Source of the DNA: Ignavibacteriaceae bacterium
GTDB lineage: Bacteria; Bacteroidota; Ignavibacteria; Ignavibacteriales; Ignavibacteriaceae
Direction of reading: 5' to 3'
Assembly (NCBI GenBank): GCA_031292465.1
Contig: JARLHB010000062.1
Span: 1-31,584 of the forward strand
DNA length: 31,584 nt
The notes under the pieces are model-generated. The model was given only the letters and a program-made list of their open reading frames with translations, made no database searches and was not told the origin of the DNA. Both the position numbers and the translations under genes were made by a program. Below are positions 1 to 7,745 of this stretch, piece after piece (the first letter of the stretch is position 1; every line of letters starts with the position of its first letter).

Positions 1-717
1 TGGTATATAGACAGCCAGCTTGAATATGAAGCCGATGCAAAGAAAAACGGTTATAGAAAAGTTTCCGAAATGATGAGGGCGGTTGCATTAGATATAAAAG
101 ACTATGTAGGCCAAGGTGGCTTCCTGTTTGCAATGTGTTCGGCTACGGATACTTTTGATATTGCGCTGGCGGCTGAACATACCGATATATGTGCTCAAAT
201 GTTTGATGGCGATCCGGCTGATCCCGATGCTCAGGACAAATTAGATTTTTCCAATACGCTTGCTTTTACTGATTTTAAGCTGGATGTGAATCCTTATCTT
301 TATTCATTCAGCAACATTAATATTCAGCCGAATGAAGCAGGCAGCAGGGATAATGATTATTTTACTTTATTCGACTTTTCCGCAAAATACGATCCCGTTC
401 CATGTATGCTTACGCAGGACCATGTAAATGTTATTAATGGATTTATGGGGCAGACCACAGGATTTCACAAAGCTGTTATAAAAAAATCCATTATTGTTTT
501 GGCGGAACGGCAGGGCACAGACCAGGTAAAATATATTCACGGTAATTTCGGCAGAGGCACATTTACGTTTTACGGCGGGCATGATCCCGAAGCATATCAG
601 CACCTTGTAGGCGACCCGCCGACTGATTTATCTTTGCATAAAAACTCTCCGGGTTACAGGCTGATATTAAATAACGTTTTATTTCCGGCAGCCAAACAAA
701 AGAAGCAGAAAACATAA
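1..717 (+). CDS. C-terminal part of a conserved Bacteroidota-type protein (GATase-like fold suspected); 5' end outside window
   Basis: The frame is open from base 1, with 23 codons before the first ATG (70), so this is the 3' end of a longer gene and not a 215-residue protein starting at 70. The readable part is 238 residues and ends in a basic tail, AAKQKKQKT. The stretch GGFLFAMCSATDTFDIALAA looks like a nucleophile elbow around a Cys, as in glutamine-amidotransferase-like folds, and a HGNFGRGTFTFYGGHDPE segment follows. I recall proteins of this type in Bacteroidota being labelled 'asparagine synthetase B' by automatic annotation. I see no asparagine-synthase ATP-pyrophosphatase motif here, so that name should not be trusted. 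The function is unknown. The N-terminal half, including any signal peptide, is outside the window. Confidence 0.75.
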   Translation, partial: WYIDSQLEYEADAKKNGYRKVSEMMRAVALDIKDYVGQGGFLFAMCSATDTFDIALAAEHTDICAQMFDGDPADPDAQDKLDFSNTLAFTDFKLDVNPYLYSFSNINIQPNEAGSRDNDYFTLFDFSAKYDPVPCMLTQDHVNVINGFMGQTTGFHKAVIKKSIIVLAERQGTDQVKYIHGNFGRGTFTFYGGHDPEAYQHLVGDPPTDLSLHKNSPGYRLILNNVLFPAAKQKKQKT

Positions 718-1175
718 TTTTTATTCGTTAATGTTTTACATTAATACACCCCTTAATCCCCTCTCGAGTGCATAGGCGTTAACTTAAGGGACAAAATTAT
801 GACTGTAAGATATTTTAACTTAAAAGATTACAAATTTGAGATTCCTGATTATACAGATAATCCTGTTTCACCGCTACGCGGCTCTGTAATATCTGATTGT
901 ATTGTAACTACTAACGTATCGCCGCTAAGCGGCTTAGGAAAATATTTTCAAGGAATACTCTTTTTTGTGATAAAAGAATCAAAGCAATCGATAATAAAAA
1001 GCTGCGGAGCAGCGGCACATTAGTAGAAAAAATAAGCCAAAGAAACCAGGAGCCTCAGAGAGGCGAAATAGGAAATCCTATAATTAGGTTGACCCCAATG
1101 CTCGCGAGAGGGAAAAAGAAGGGTGTTTAATTCATTAAATTATCGGGATCTTAATTTACTAAATAACATAAAAAC
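718..1175. other. 458-base intergenic tract without a credible gene
   Basis: This gap lies between the partial first gene and the FAH-family gene. It is dominated by small GC-rich palindromes (see the repeat entry at 746-1126). A 74-codon frame at 799-1023 crosses three of these palindromes, has no recognisable family and ends in a palindrome, so I do not call it a gene. The last 45 bases before 1176 are AT-rich and could hold the promoter of the FAH gene, but no clear box or Shine-Dalgarno sequence is visible. Confidence 0.7.
746..1126. repeat. Palindrome-rich composite element flanked by imperfect inverted ends
   Basis: The outer ends are imperfect inverted repeats: the left end (746-768) begins ACACCCC and ends CTCTCGAG, and the right end (1101-1126) begins CTCGCGAGAGGG and ends GGGTGT. 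Inside are several mini-hairpins with 4-5 bp GC-rich stems and 2-3-nt loops: 871-881 (CCGC-TAC-GCGG), 921-933 (GCCGC-TAA-GCGGC), 1001-1013 (GCTGC-GGA-GCAGC), 1052-1064 (GCCTC-AGA-GAGGC) and 1069-1080 (TAGGA-AA-TCCTA). The design is that of a non-autonomous interspersed repeat or a terminator split by an insertion. There is no transposase and no clear target duplication. The boundaries are approximate. Confidence 0.5.
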
Positions 1176-1832
1176 ATGAAAACTATAAATATTAAGAACT
1201 CATCGGAAAAAATTACAATCGGCAAAATAGTATGTGTAGGCAGAAACTATGCTGAGCATGCAAAAGAACTGGGGAATGAGGTACCGGAAAAACCGGTAGT
1301 ATTTTTGAAGCCTGCTTCTTCTGTTATTTATTCAGGAGGGGAAATTATTTATCCCTCTTATTCAAACGATATGCACCATGAAGTTGAACTTGTCCTTTTA
1401 ATCGGCAAGAATATAAAAGATGCCGATGAAAAAACAGCGGAAGAAGCGATTGCAGGCTACGGCGTTGGGCTTGATATGACTTTAAGGGATGTTCAGAATG
1501 AGCTTAAAAAGAAAGGCCATCCGTGGACAATTGCAAAAGGCTTCGATACTTCGGCAGTCCTGTCTGATTTTATATTGAAAAGAGATTATGAGTTATCCCT
1601 GAATGAAGAGATTTCACTTTCAGTAAATGGAGGTATCAGGCAAAAGGAAAAACTTAATATGATGCTGTTCCCGCCTGTAAAAATAATTCAATATATTTCA
1701 TCCCTTTTTACATTAGAAGAGGGCGACTTAATATTTACAGGCACGCCAAAAGGTGTTGGCAAAGTTGAACGGGGAGACAGCCTGTTTGCGAAGATAGAAA
1801 ATATTGCAGAACTAAATTGTAAAGTGAGCTAA
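1176..1832 (+). CDS. Fumarylacetoacetate hydrolase family protein, FAHD1/acylpyruvase-like
   Basis: A 218-residue soluble protein of the FAH superfamily. It closely follows the short single-domain FAHD1 type: VCVGRNYAEHAKE (19-31), PVVFLKPASSV (40-50), NDMHHEVELV (64-73), GLDMTLRDVQNE (98-109), KGHPWTIAKGFD (113-124) and IFTGTPKGVGKV near the C terminus. The divalent-metal ligands are expected at E69, E71 and D100, and all three are present. FAHD1-like enzymes hydrolyse acylpyruvates and/or decarboxylate oxaloacetate; the exact substrate cannot be read from sequence. The length is normal. The ATG at 1176 places the family N terminus correctly, although the leader is A-rich without an obvious Shine-Dalgarno. 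The stop codon overlaps the start of a terminator-like 27-nt repeat. The gene converges on ruvA. Confidence 0.9.
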   Translation: MKTINIKNSSEKITIGKIVCVGRNYAEHAKELGNEVPEKPVVFLKPASSVIYSGGEIIYPSYSNDMHHEVELVLLIGKNIKDADEKTAEEAIAGYGVGLDMTLRDVQNELKKKGHPWTIAKGFDTSAVLSDFILKRDYELSLNEEISLSVNGGIRQKEKLNMMLFPPVKIIQYISSLFTLEEGDLIFTGTPKGVGKVERGDSLFAKIENIAELNCKVS

Positions 1833-1862
1833 TTGTACAGCGAAACGCCGTTTCGCTTTTTT
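1831..1862 (+). terminator. Intrinsic terminator of the FAH gene, made from the left copy of a 27-nt repeat
   Basis: An 8-bp stem AGCGAAAC (1839-1846) pairs with GTTTCGCT (1850-1857) across a GCC loop and is followed by a T-run at 1857-1862. The 27-nt unit (1831-1857) begins inside the TAA stop codon of the upstream gene. The same unit recurs in inverted orientation at 1973-1999. Confidence 0.75.
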
Positions 1863-1972
1863 ATAACCTAATCATACTCACAATTAAGAAGAAATTCGGC
1901 GAGCCGCTTTGAAATATGAATTATATTGATTTGACATTTATCCCAGTATCTACTGCTATCAACCGTTAAATT

Positions 1973-1999
1973 AGCGAAACAGCGTTTCGCTGTACAATT
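1973..1999 (-). terminator. Terminator-like hairpin at the 3' end of ruvA (right copy of the 27-nt repeat)
   Basis: On the minus strand the ruvA stop codon is followed by ATTGTACAG and then the AGCGAAAC-GCT-GTTTCGCT hairpin. The run after the stem (TAATTT) is poorer in T than in the left copy, so termination here may be weaker. Confidence 0.5.
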
Positions 2000-2580
2000 T
2001 ACTTATTTAAAAAGCTTAAGGCCTTTTTAATTAATTCCTCTAAAGCGCAATTCACGTTGCCGGTTAAAAAATCCCTCACCACGTTTTCAGCAACTTTGGG
2101 GTTATATCCGAGTGTTACCAAAGCCGCCACTGCTTCATTCTTTATGCTGTAAGAAATATCCGTAGAGTCTCCTGTGGAAATATTGCCTACCTTATTGCCA
2201 AGTTCAAGCACCAGTCTCTCAGCTGTCTTTCTGCCTATTCCCGGCACGGCAACAATACGCGAGACATCTGACGACTGGATTGCTCTTTTTAAGTCATCGG
2301 TTTTAATTCCGGAGAGTATGCTTAATGCTATTTTGGGCCCTATCCCGTTTACAGAGATAAGCAGTTCAAACATTTCCTTTTCCACTTCGGTTGAAAAGCC
2401 GAACAGCGTAATTGAATCTTCTTTTACGCTTGTATGAATAAACAGGGATACGGATTCCTGCCCGGAGATTATTTCAAAAGTATTTATGGAGATGTTTACA
2501 ATATAGCCAACGCCGTTGACATCCAGCAGGATTTTTGTCGGTTTGGAAGAAATTATTTTCCCGGTTAGGTAGCCTATCAT
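1999..2580 (-). CDS. ruvA: Holliday junction branch migration protein RuvA
   Basis: A 193-residue RuvA of ordinary length. The N-terminal OB-fold domain begins MIGYLTGKI and contains DVNGVGYIVNI (20-30). Two helix-hairpin-helix motifs follow at about 73-90 (LISVNGIGPKIALSIL) and 108-125 (RIVAVPGIGRKTAERL). The C-terminal RuvB-contacting domain includes KNEAVAALVTLGYNPKVAENVV (about 147-168). RuvA tetramers bind four-way junctions and load the RuvB motor. In many bacteria yebC, ruvC and ruvA are adjacent; here ruvA is 5.6 kb from ruvC, with two T9SS-protein genes between them, and no ruvB is in the window. The ATG at 2580 fits the family N terminus; the leader is AT-rich with no clear Shine-Dalgarno. 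Confidence 0.97.
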   Translation of the reverse strand: MIGYLTGKIISSKPTKILLDVNGVGYIVNISINTFEIISGQESVSLFIHTSVKEDSITLFGFSTEVEKEMFELLISVNGIGPKIALSILSGIKTDDLKRAIQSSDVSRIVAVPGIGRKTAERLVLELGNKVGNISTGDSTDISYSIKNEAVAALVTLGYNPKVAENVVRDFLTGNVNCALEELIKKALSFLNK

Positions 2581-2718
2581 ATTTTAGTATTTATTTATGT
2601 AAAGTAAATATTCCTGATATATAATTTATAAATTTTAAGTATTACATTCTATCATTTCCCCAAACCCGAAGCATAAAATATTGTGTAATTCTTTCGGCAG
2701 GCTGTCTGTTAGATGAAA

Positions 2719-2769
2719 TCTGTGCCGCAAGAGTTTTTAGCTTTTACCGGGGCAGGCTTACGGCACAGA
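2719..2769 (-). terminator. Probable 3'-end hairpin of the large T9SS protease gene
   Basis: TCTGTGCCG (2719-2727) and CGGCACAGA (2761-2769) form a perfect 9-bp stem with a 33-base arm between them. It lies 24 bases downstream of the stop codon of the 1245-residue gene. On the minus strand the stem is followed by a short TTTC run, so this is a long-loop terminator candidate rather than a textbook one. The remaining bases between ruvA and the protease gene show nothing else. Confidence 0.4.
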
Positions 2770-2793
2770 ATAAATTACTTTCTATAAATAATA

Positions 2794-5700
2794 TTATTTT
2801 GTTAGAATCATCTTCTTTATTGAGCTAAAGCCATTGGCTCTTAATTGATAAAAGTAAATACCGCTTGCAAGATTTGAACCATCAAAGATAGTTGTGTATT
2901 TACCTTTTGTTCTGAATCCGTTAACCAATGTTTTAACTTCTCTTCCAAGTATATCATATACTTTTAAGGTTACAAACCCGTCTTTAGGCAATTGATATTC
3001 AATTACTGTTGTTGGATTAAAAGGGTTCGGATAATTATTAGATAATCCAAATGGTTCCGGAGCACTTTCATCATCATTTATAGCTTGTTTTTTTACCAAA
3101 ATATTAGATTTCTTAGCTAACAGAGTACCATATAGATTAAGTGCATTGTCGGCCATAGAAATTTCTATATCTGTAGATAAATCTGATTGATTTTTAATTT
3201 GGTTTAATATATCTGCAGCGCTGTTTTTATCATTGTTGTTATATAATTCAATGTAAAAATTATTTAGCATGGCCTTTACAGCAAGTGGCGTATTTGGGTT
3301 ATCAACAATTATATTATTGTTCACTATTTTTGCCGAATCGGTTTTATTTTGCTTCATATATAAATATGAAAGAAGCAGCTTTTGAGCTTTTGAGGACTGA
3401 TTGGGCAATGATCTGAAATAATTAATTAAATCCGGAGTTGTATTGCTGTCTGCTGTACTGTAGAGATACACGTATGCAGCCTGATTATCCGGATGTTTCT
3501 TTAAATATGATATAAAAAAGTTCTTTGCTTCGGCATTTTCCTTTAATGTCCTGAAATTTATTCCGGGAATAAGCGAGTCTGAAATTTCGGGAGTATATAT
3601 AGTAACCTTTGTATTGCCTGATTGCCCATTTGAATCTTCAAAAGTAACAATTGTATTGCCGGAATTATTACCTGTTGAAACGCTTTTAGATACTTCATTA
3701 TTGCTGACGGCTACCACATTAGTTATCTGACTTATTGATGGTAAAGGTACACCTGCCCACGGATCGCTTGATGCATACCCTAGGTAATAAAAATAGCTGC
3801 CGGAACCAACAGAGAATAATGAAGTATTGGGAGGATTGCTGCCCCACCAATTATGACAAGCATAAAGACTGCTACTATTATTTGGATATGAAATACCTAC
3901 AGAAACATTTGAAGTATTGTTATAAATACTATTTCCGCCATAAACGTCGTTTGCTGAGGGTATTCCAAATATTGGGTAACTATTATAATATGTGTCTATC
4001 CCTACGATACAATTTGTGATACGATTGTTTCTACTTACGCCAGTGGCATGTTGCGAAGTAGGCGAAGAACCCCAAATTGCGCAAATGCCCCAGCTAAAGC
4101 CGCTAATATCATTTTGTGTTGCTATACCGGTTCCGCCGCCGCCAAAATAAATACCTACACCATTATGATTTGAGTTTGTTCTTTTTATTACATTCCCGGT
4201 ACAGGTTACATTGGAACCGTTTTGTATATAAATTCCGTGGGCTGTATTGGAATTAGAAATAGTATTATTTAATACATTACTATTTGTGCTGCCTGAAAAA
4301 GTAATACCATGCATTGATGAATTTGTAATCGAACAATTTTGTATTGATACATTATTTGCATTTATTACATCTATTTCAGTTCCATATTGTATGTTAGCAT
4401 ATTGAAGAGTAGAGCCGTTTGCTCCTGAACCATTAATGAAAATTGGGCCCCAACTACCGGCAGTACTATTTGAAGAAGTAAACGTTACGGGCCTGCCTGA
4501 GGTACCTGTAACTGATAACTGTCCATCCATAATAAATTCATTTCCTGCCGTGGTAAAGTAAAGAGTTGTACCTTGTGGGATGCTAAGAGTGTAAACGTCT
4601 GGCAGGATAATATCGCTATTTATGTAAGTTATGCCGGTTGGTAAAGTAGTATTGGAATTAATAGTCCCATTTAAACAATTTATGACAGAATAATCAGATT
4701 TTACAGATTCCTGACTTGAATTATCTACAGCTGATGTTTTGTAAAAAACTCTTGTAAAACCATTCTGTGTATTAATTGTCGGATCTGTCCAGGTTGTAGA
4801 ACTTGAAGATACTGTTGTAACATAAGTATAACTGGAAGGCTCTGCGCCTGTAGTTATTGCCTTGTATATTTTATAAGAAGATAAATCCGGTTCTGTATTT
4901 GCAGTCCAGTTCAAAGACATATGCCCGTCTAATGTAAAAGATGTTTTTAAGAACTGAGGCTTTGATGGCGGCAATCCTAACGCAGTGCTATTAGATGTAC
5001 AAATTTTTACGACCAAGTTACTCCCATTTTGAGACATTAGCTCTACGGCGATATTTGAAACGCCCGATAAGTATGAGCTTGGATTACTCCATGGTGAAAG
5101 GATTTCATTATAACCCATATTAAAAGCATCATATTCTCTTCCCATAACATCTCTTGTAATTTCATATTGATTAGTTAATGGATTAATATCAACCCATTTA
5201 GGTGACCATATATTATTCCAATAAATATGATCGGGGTATCTCCCACTCTCTCCGTTATCTCTATCTACTGCCGTTCTTTTTGTTTCAGGCAGGTAACCTT
5301 CGTACGGTTCTCCTGAATACCATCCCGGACCGGCATAGTAATCACCTTCATAAGTCCAATCCCATGCACCATTTGCAGATTTAATATCAATAGATTGGCT
5401 GGGATAACTGCTACCATCTATAAAAGTCCATATATATAAACCTTTTCCAAGTGTTGCATTAGGATCCCATGTACCATTTAATGAACCTCCGCGCATAATT
5501 TGGTCATAGGAGCTTAATCTTTGATGATTCTCAATTATTAAATATTTATTTGAATTTGGGTCTGTAAACGGAACAGGTATTTTAATTACATCACCGGTTG
5601 TTACATAATCCCTTAAAGTAATCAATTGCCCGTCTGACGCAGGTACAATAAAACTTGTATAACCTAATAAAGATCTTTCCCATCCGCTCATTGCAAATGT

Positions 5701-6531
5701 TTCGGTATAATATGTATAAGGTTCTCCTGCCATTATACCACCAAAATTTGTATGGCCTGCACCGAATAAATAATGTCCCAGTTCATGTGCAAAGTTACTC
5801 ACTATAGTAAAACTATCGTAAACGGATCCTTTACAATTTAATGTTATACCCGAACTAATTGTTGAGACAGAATACCCGCCATTTATTTTTACGCCGTCAT
5901 GTGTTGTAATTTCAGGGCTAAAATTCAGATTTGCAATTGCACCCGGAAGATTGAACCATCCAGTATAGCGGCTATTATCTCCCCACCGGTAAATAATATA
6001 TATCATATCTACATAGCCATCCCCATTTTGAGCTGAAAAAACAAAGTTTGTGCCGTTAAATCCCCAGTTATCATATTTCTTAAAATTACAATTATAAGAA
6101 TTTAATTTACCCAAAACGTAGTTATTAGCAGAACCATAGCTTTGATGTGTTGGTACTGTGATAACAGAATCATAAATATCTCCGATTACGTCAAAAGTTC
6201 CATTAGACATCTTTTTAAAATAGTCGGATATAGTATTACTGCGGTAGCTTGAAGAAGATGTTTGGTCAATAATATTATTAGCCCAGTCAGGTTTACTTTT
6301 ATATTGCCAATTGGAAATTACATTGTTGTCACCTTCAAATTCTGCAAATACAATTAGAACTCTGAAATATTGACCCTGTGCATTTGCCGAAGGTTTGAAT
6401 CTGCCGCCTGTTGTAGCATAAGGCGTGCTTGGAATACCTGCAGTCATATCACAGGTTATGGAAAGATCCTGTGCGAATAAACTAAAAGGGAAGAGAATAA
6501 AAAGAAAGAAGAACTTATAAATTTTATTCAT
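2794..6531 (-). CDS. Large secreted multidomain protein: M6-like zinc metalloprotease, FnIII, beta-helix, helical repeats, T9SS tail
   Basis: A 1245-residue exported protein. Residues 1-20 are a signal peptide (hydrophobic core, LFA|QD cleavage). The region to about 330 is a protease domain with HELGHYLFGAGH at 249-260. It is an HExxH zinc site with a further His seven residues on (H260), one residue out of metzincin spacing, and the context resembles M6/immune-inhibitor-A-like proteases. About 522-615 is a fibronectin type III domain (SLNWTANTEPDLSSYKIYKA). About 640-900 is an Asn/Ser-rich parallel beta-helix (repeats such as NVSIQNCSITNSS). About 995-1140 is helical, with TPR-like spacing. 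From 1166, NYPNPFNPTT, VYDILGREVKTLV and KKMILTK form the T9SS type A tail. It is probably delivered to the cell surface or released. The substrate is unknown. GAGG lies upstream of the ATG at 6531. Confidence 0.85.
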   Translation of the reverse strand: MNKIYKFFFLFILFPFSLFAQDLSITCDMTAGIPSTPYATTGGRFKPSANAQGQYFRVLIVFAEFEGDNNVISNWQYKSKPDWANNIIDQTSSSSYRSNTISDYFKKMSNGTFDVIGDIYDSVITVPTHQSYGSANNYVLGKLNSYNCNFKKYDNWGFNGTNFVFSAQNGDGYVDMIYIIYRWGDNSRYTGWFNLPGAIANLNFSPEITTHDGVKINGGYSVSTISSGITLNCKGSVYDSFTIVSNFAHELGHYLFGAGHTNFGGIMAGEPYTYYTETFAMSGWERSLLGYTSFIVPASDGQLITLRDYVTTGDVIKIPVPFTDPNSNKYLIIENHQRLSSYDQIMRGGSLNGTWDPNATLGKGLYIWTFIDGSSYPSQSIDIKSANGAWDWTYEGDYYAGPGWYSGEPYEGYLPETKRTAVDRDNGESGRYPDHIYWNNIWSPKWVDINPLTNQYEITRDVMGREYDAFNMGYNEILSPWSNPSSYLSGVSNIAVELMSQNGSNLVVKICTSNSTALGLPPSKPQFLKTSFTLDGHMSLNWTANTEPDLSSYKIYKAITTGAEPSSYTYVTTVSSSSTTWTDPTINTQNGFTRVFYKTSAVDNSSQESVKSDYSVINCLNGTINSNTTLPTGITYINSDIILPDVYTLSIPQGTTLYFTTAGNEFIMDGQLSVTGTSGRPVTFTSSNSTAGSWGPIFINGSGANGSTLQYANIQYGTEIDVINANNVSIQNCSITNSSMHGITFSGSTNSNVLNNTISNSNTAHGIYIQNGSNVTCTGNVIKRTNSNHNGVGIYFGGGGTGIATQNDISGFSWGICAIWGSSPTSQHATGVSRNNRITNCIVGIDTYYNSYPIFGIPSANDVYGGNSIYNNTSNVSVGISYPNNSSSLYACHNWWGSNPPNTSLFSVGSGSYFYYLGYASSDPWAGVPLPSISQITNVVAVSNNEVSKSVSTGNNSGNTIVTFEDSNGQSGNTKVTIYTPEISDSLIPGINFRTLKENAEAKNFFISYLKKHPDNQAAYVYLYSTADSNTTPDLINYFRSLPNQSSKAQKLLLSYLYMKQNKTDSAKIVNNNIIVDNPNTPLAVKAMLNNFYIELYNNNDKNSAADILNQIKNQSDLSTDIEISMADNALNLYGTLLAKKSNILVKKQAINDDESAPEPFGLSNNYPNPFNPTTVIEYQLPKDGFVTLKVYDILGREVKTLVNGFRTKGKYTTIFDGSNLASGIYFYQLRANGFSSIKKMILTK

Positions 6532-6550
6532 AATGTACCTCGATACAGAT

Positions 6551-6580
6551 AATTGTAAGGCAAATGATTATCTTACAATT
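6551..6580. promoter_or_regulatory. Inverted repeat in the leader of the large T9SS protease gene
   Basis: AATTGTAAG (6551-6559) and CTTACAATT (6572-6580) form a perfect 9-bp inverted repeat with a 12-base spacer, 20-49 bases upstream of the protease start codon. It could be an operator or an mRNA leader hairpin. There is no further evidence to decide. Confidence 0.3.
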
Positions 6581-6660
6581 GCAAATAAAAAAGGCTTAGA
6601 ATGTTAAGCTTAACAGGAAATAGTCTTTTTAGTCATTAACGGACGGATATTTGCATTGTA

Positions 6661-6686
6661 CGGGATGGTGTTGCCACACCATCCCG
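6661..6686 (-). terminator. Strong hairpin at the 3' end of the small T9SS gene
   Basis: CGGGATGGTGT (6661-6671) pairs perfectly with ACACCATCCCG (6676-6686) across a four-base loop. It lies 22 bases after the stop codon of the 290-residue gene. The T-run (ATTTTTAT) is on the plus-strand side and the minus-strand transcript has only TACAATG after the stem. It is therefore a probable 3'-end structure, not a canonical minus-strand terminator. Confidence 0.5.
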
Positions 6687-6708
6687 ATTTTTATGTAATA
6701 GCTTAATG

Positions 6709-7581
6709 TTACCGCAGCAATATCATTTTCTTTACTTCAGAATAATCAATTGTTTTTAGAACATATATATAAACTCCACTGCTTAAATTATTTCCATTAA
6801 AATCAACTGTGTAGCTGCCCGGCTTCATTTCTTTATTTATCAATGTAGTTATTTCTTTACCCAGTATGTCATATACTTTCATGGTAACATGTGATGATTT
6901 CGGAATATTAAAATCTATCTTTGTTGAGGGATTGAAAGGGTTCGGATAATTTTGTGATAAATAATATTTTTTAGGGATGATGTTACCCTTTTCAATAATT
7001 CCGGTAAATATTGTATCCCCGTAAACTTTTCCATTTATCACACAGCCAAGGATGTGACTTGATGCACCTTCCCAATCCGTTACTGATAAAAGCCCATAAT
7101 CGTCAGACCAGTATTGCAATTGATAAACTAAGGCACTATCCGTAATCTCAAGTGTTTTAAGTAATGTTGCATTCCCATAAAAATTAATTGTGCTTGTATC
7201 AATTATTTTATAATATGCTGTATGAGGATCTCCCGAAAAAGTATTCGTCCATGAATCATTTAATATAGCATCCTTTTTATAATATTTTACTTCAAGATTA
7301 GTAAATAATGACCAGTTATAGGTTATATAAAAATTATTAGAATCCAATCTATAATAACCATAACCTTTTCCATATTTATCTTTGCCTTCTACTAAAGTAT
7401 ATAAATTTGAATCAATTGTAGCAGTACTATCTAAAATATTAATAGAAAATTTATCTCCGTTTGCTGAAGAATATAACCAGTAATTGTCCGGTTTTAACGG
7501 CGCAGGATTTTCCATAGAATATTGTGGATATAAATTTATTTGCATTAAAATTATACTAATGAACAGTATATATTTTCTCAT
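6709..7581 (-). CDS. Secreted protein of unknown function with a T9SS C-terminal tail
   Basis: A 290-residue protein starting MRKYILFISIILMQINLYPQ, which is a signal peptide. I chose the ATG at 7581 over an in-frame TTG at 7599 because GAGG lies about seven bases upstream of it and the signal peptide then starts normally. The middle (roughly residues 25-200) is beta-rich and aromatic-rich, with no domain I recognise: DNYWLYSSANGDKF, LYTLVEGKDKYGKGYGYYRL and DYGLLSVTDW. The last 80 residues carry the sorting tail: QNYPNPFNPSTKIDF, MKVYDILGKEITTL, GNNLSSGVYIY and VKKMILLR. It is a small surface or secreted cargo of the type IX system. The neighbouring protease gene has a near-identical tail, and a decayed third tail lies just upstream (7649-7745). 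Confidence 0.85.
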   Translation of the reverse strand: MRKYILFISIILMQINLYPQYSMENPAPLKPDNYWLYSSANGDKFSINILDSTATIDSNLYTLVEGKDKYGKGYGYYRLDSNNFYITYNWSLFTNLEVKYYKKDAILNDSWTNTFSGDPHTAYYKIIDTSTINFYGNATLLKTLEITDSALVYQLQYWSDDYGLLSVTDWEGASSHILGCVINGKVYGDTIFTGIIEKGNIIPKKYYLSQNYPNPFNPSTKIDFNIPKSSHVTMKVYDILGKEITTLINKEMKPGSYTVDFNGNNLSSGVYIYVLKTIDYSEVKKMILLR

Positions 7582-7648
7582 TTTAACCTCGTTAATCAAA
7601 CTGAAAGTTTATGTAAGTTCGATTTGTCCAAATATTTAATCATAGCAT

Positions 7649-7745
7649 ACCAATATCATTTTATTTTTTTCGGGAAAATCTAATGTTTTGAGAATATATA
7701 TAACCTCCATAGCTTAAACAATTTCCGTTAAAATTAACTATGTAG
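7649..7745 (-). pseudogene. Decayed remnant of a T9SS C-terminal sorting tail
   Basis: The plus strand here aligns by eye with the 3' end of the neighbouring T9SS gene (about 6716-6815). Both share blocks such as CAATATCATTTT, AATATATATAA/ACATATATATAAA, GCTTAAA and TTTCCGTTAAAAT/TTTCCATTAAAAT. On the minus strand it reads YIVNFNGNCLSYGGYIY, against YTVDFNGNNLSSGVYIY in the intact gene. It then hits a stop, and the terminal KMIL motif appears in another frame, so at least one frameshift has occurred. An NPF triplet upstream on the same strand (near 7800) may be a further vestige. The region looks like a deletion-ridden copy or the end of a lost paralogue. Confidence 0.65.

Larger units (their letters stand above)
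1831..1999. repeat. Pair of 27-nt inverted repeats bracketing the convergent FAH/ruvA intergenic region
   Basis: The left copy (1831-1857) and the reverse complement of the right copy (1973-1999) differ at one base, in the hairpin loop. Each begins AATTGTACAG and contains the AGCGAAAC / GTTTCGCT hairpin. The 115 bases between them are AT-rich and include one small hairpin, CGGC-GA-GCCG (1897-1906). The whole unit is 169 bp with long terminal inverted repeats, so it could be a miniature non-autonomous element that became the terminator of both genes, or two copies of an interspersed terminator repeat. No target-site duplication is evident. Confidence 0.65.

Noticed and set aside
799..1023. 74-codon plus-strand frame starting MTVRYFNLKDYKFEIPDYTD
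   Set aside because: It runs through three GC-rich palindromes, which translate as SPLRG, SPLSG and CGAAA, and resembles no family. It is better explained as repeat DNA.
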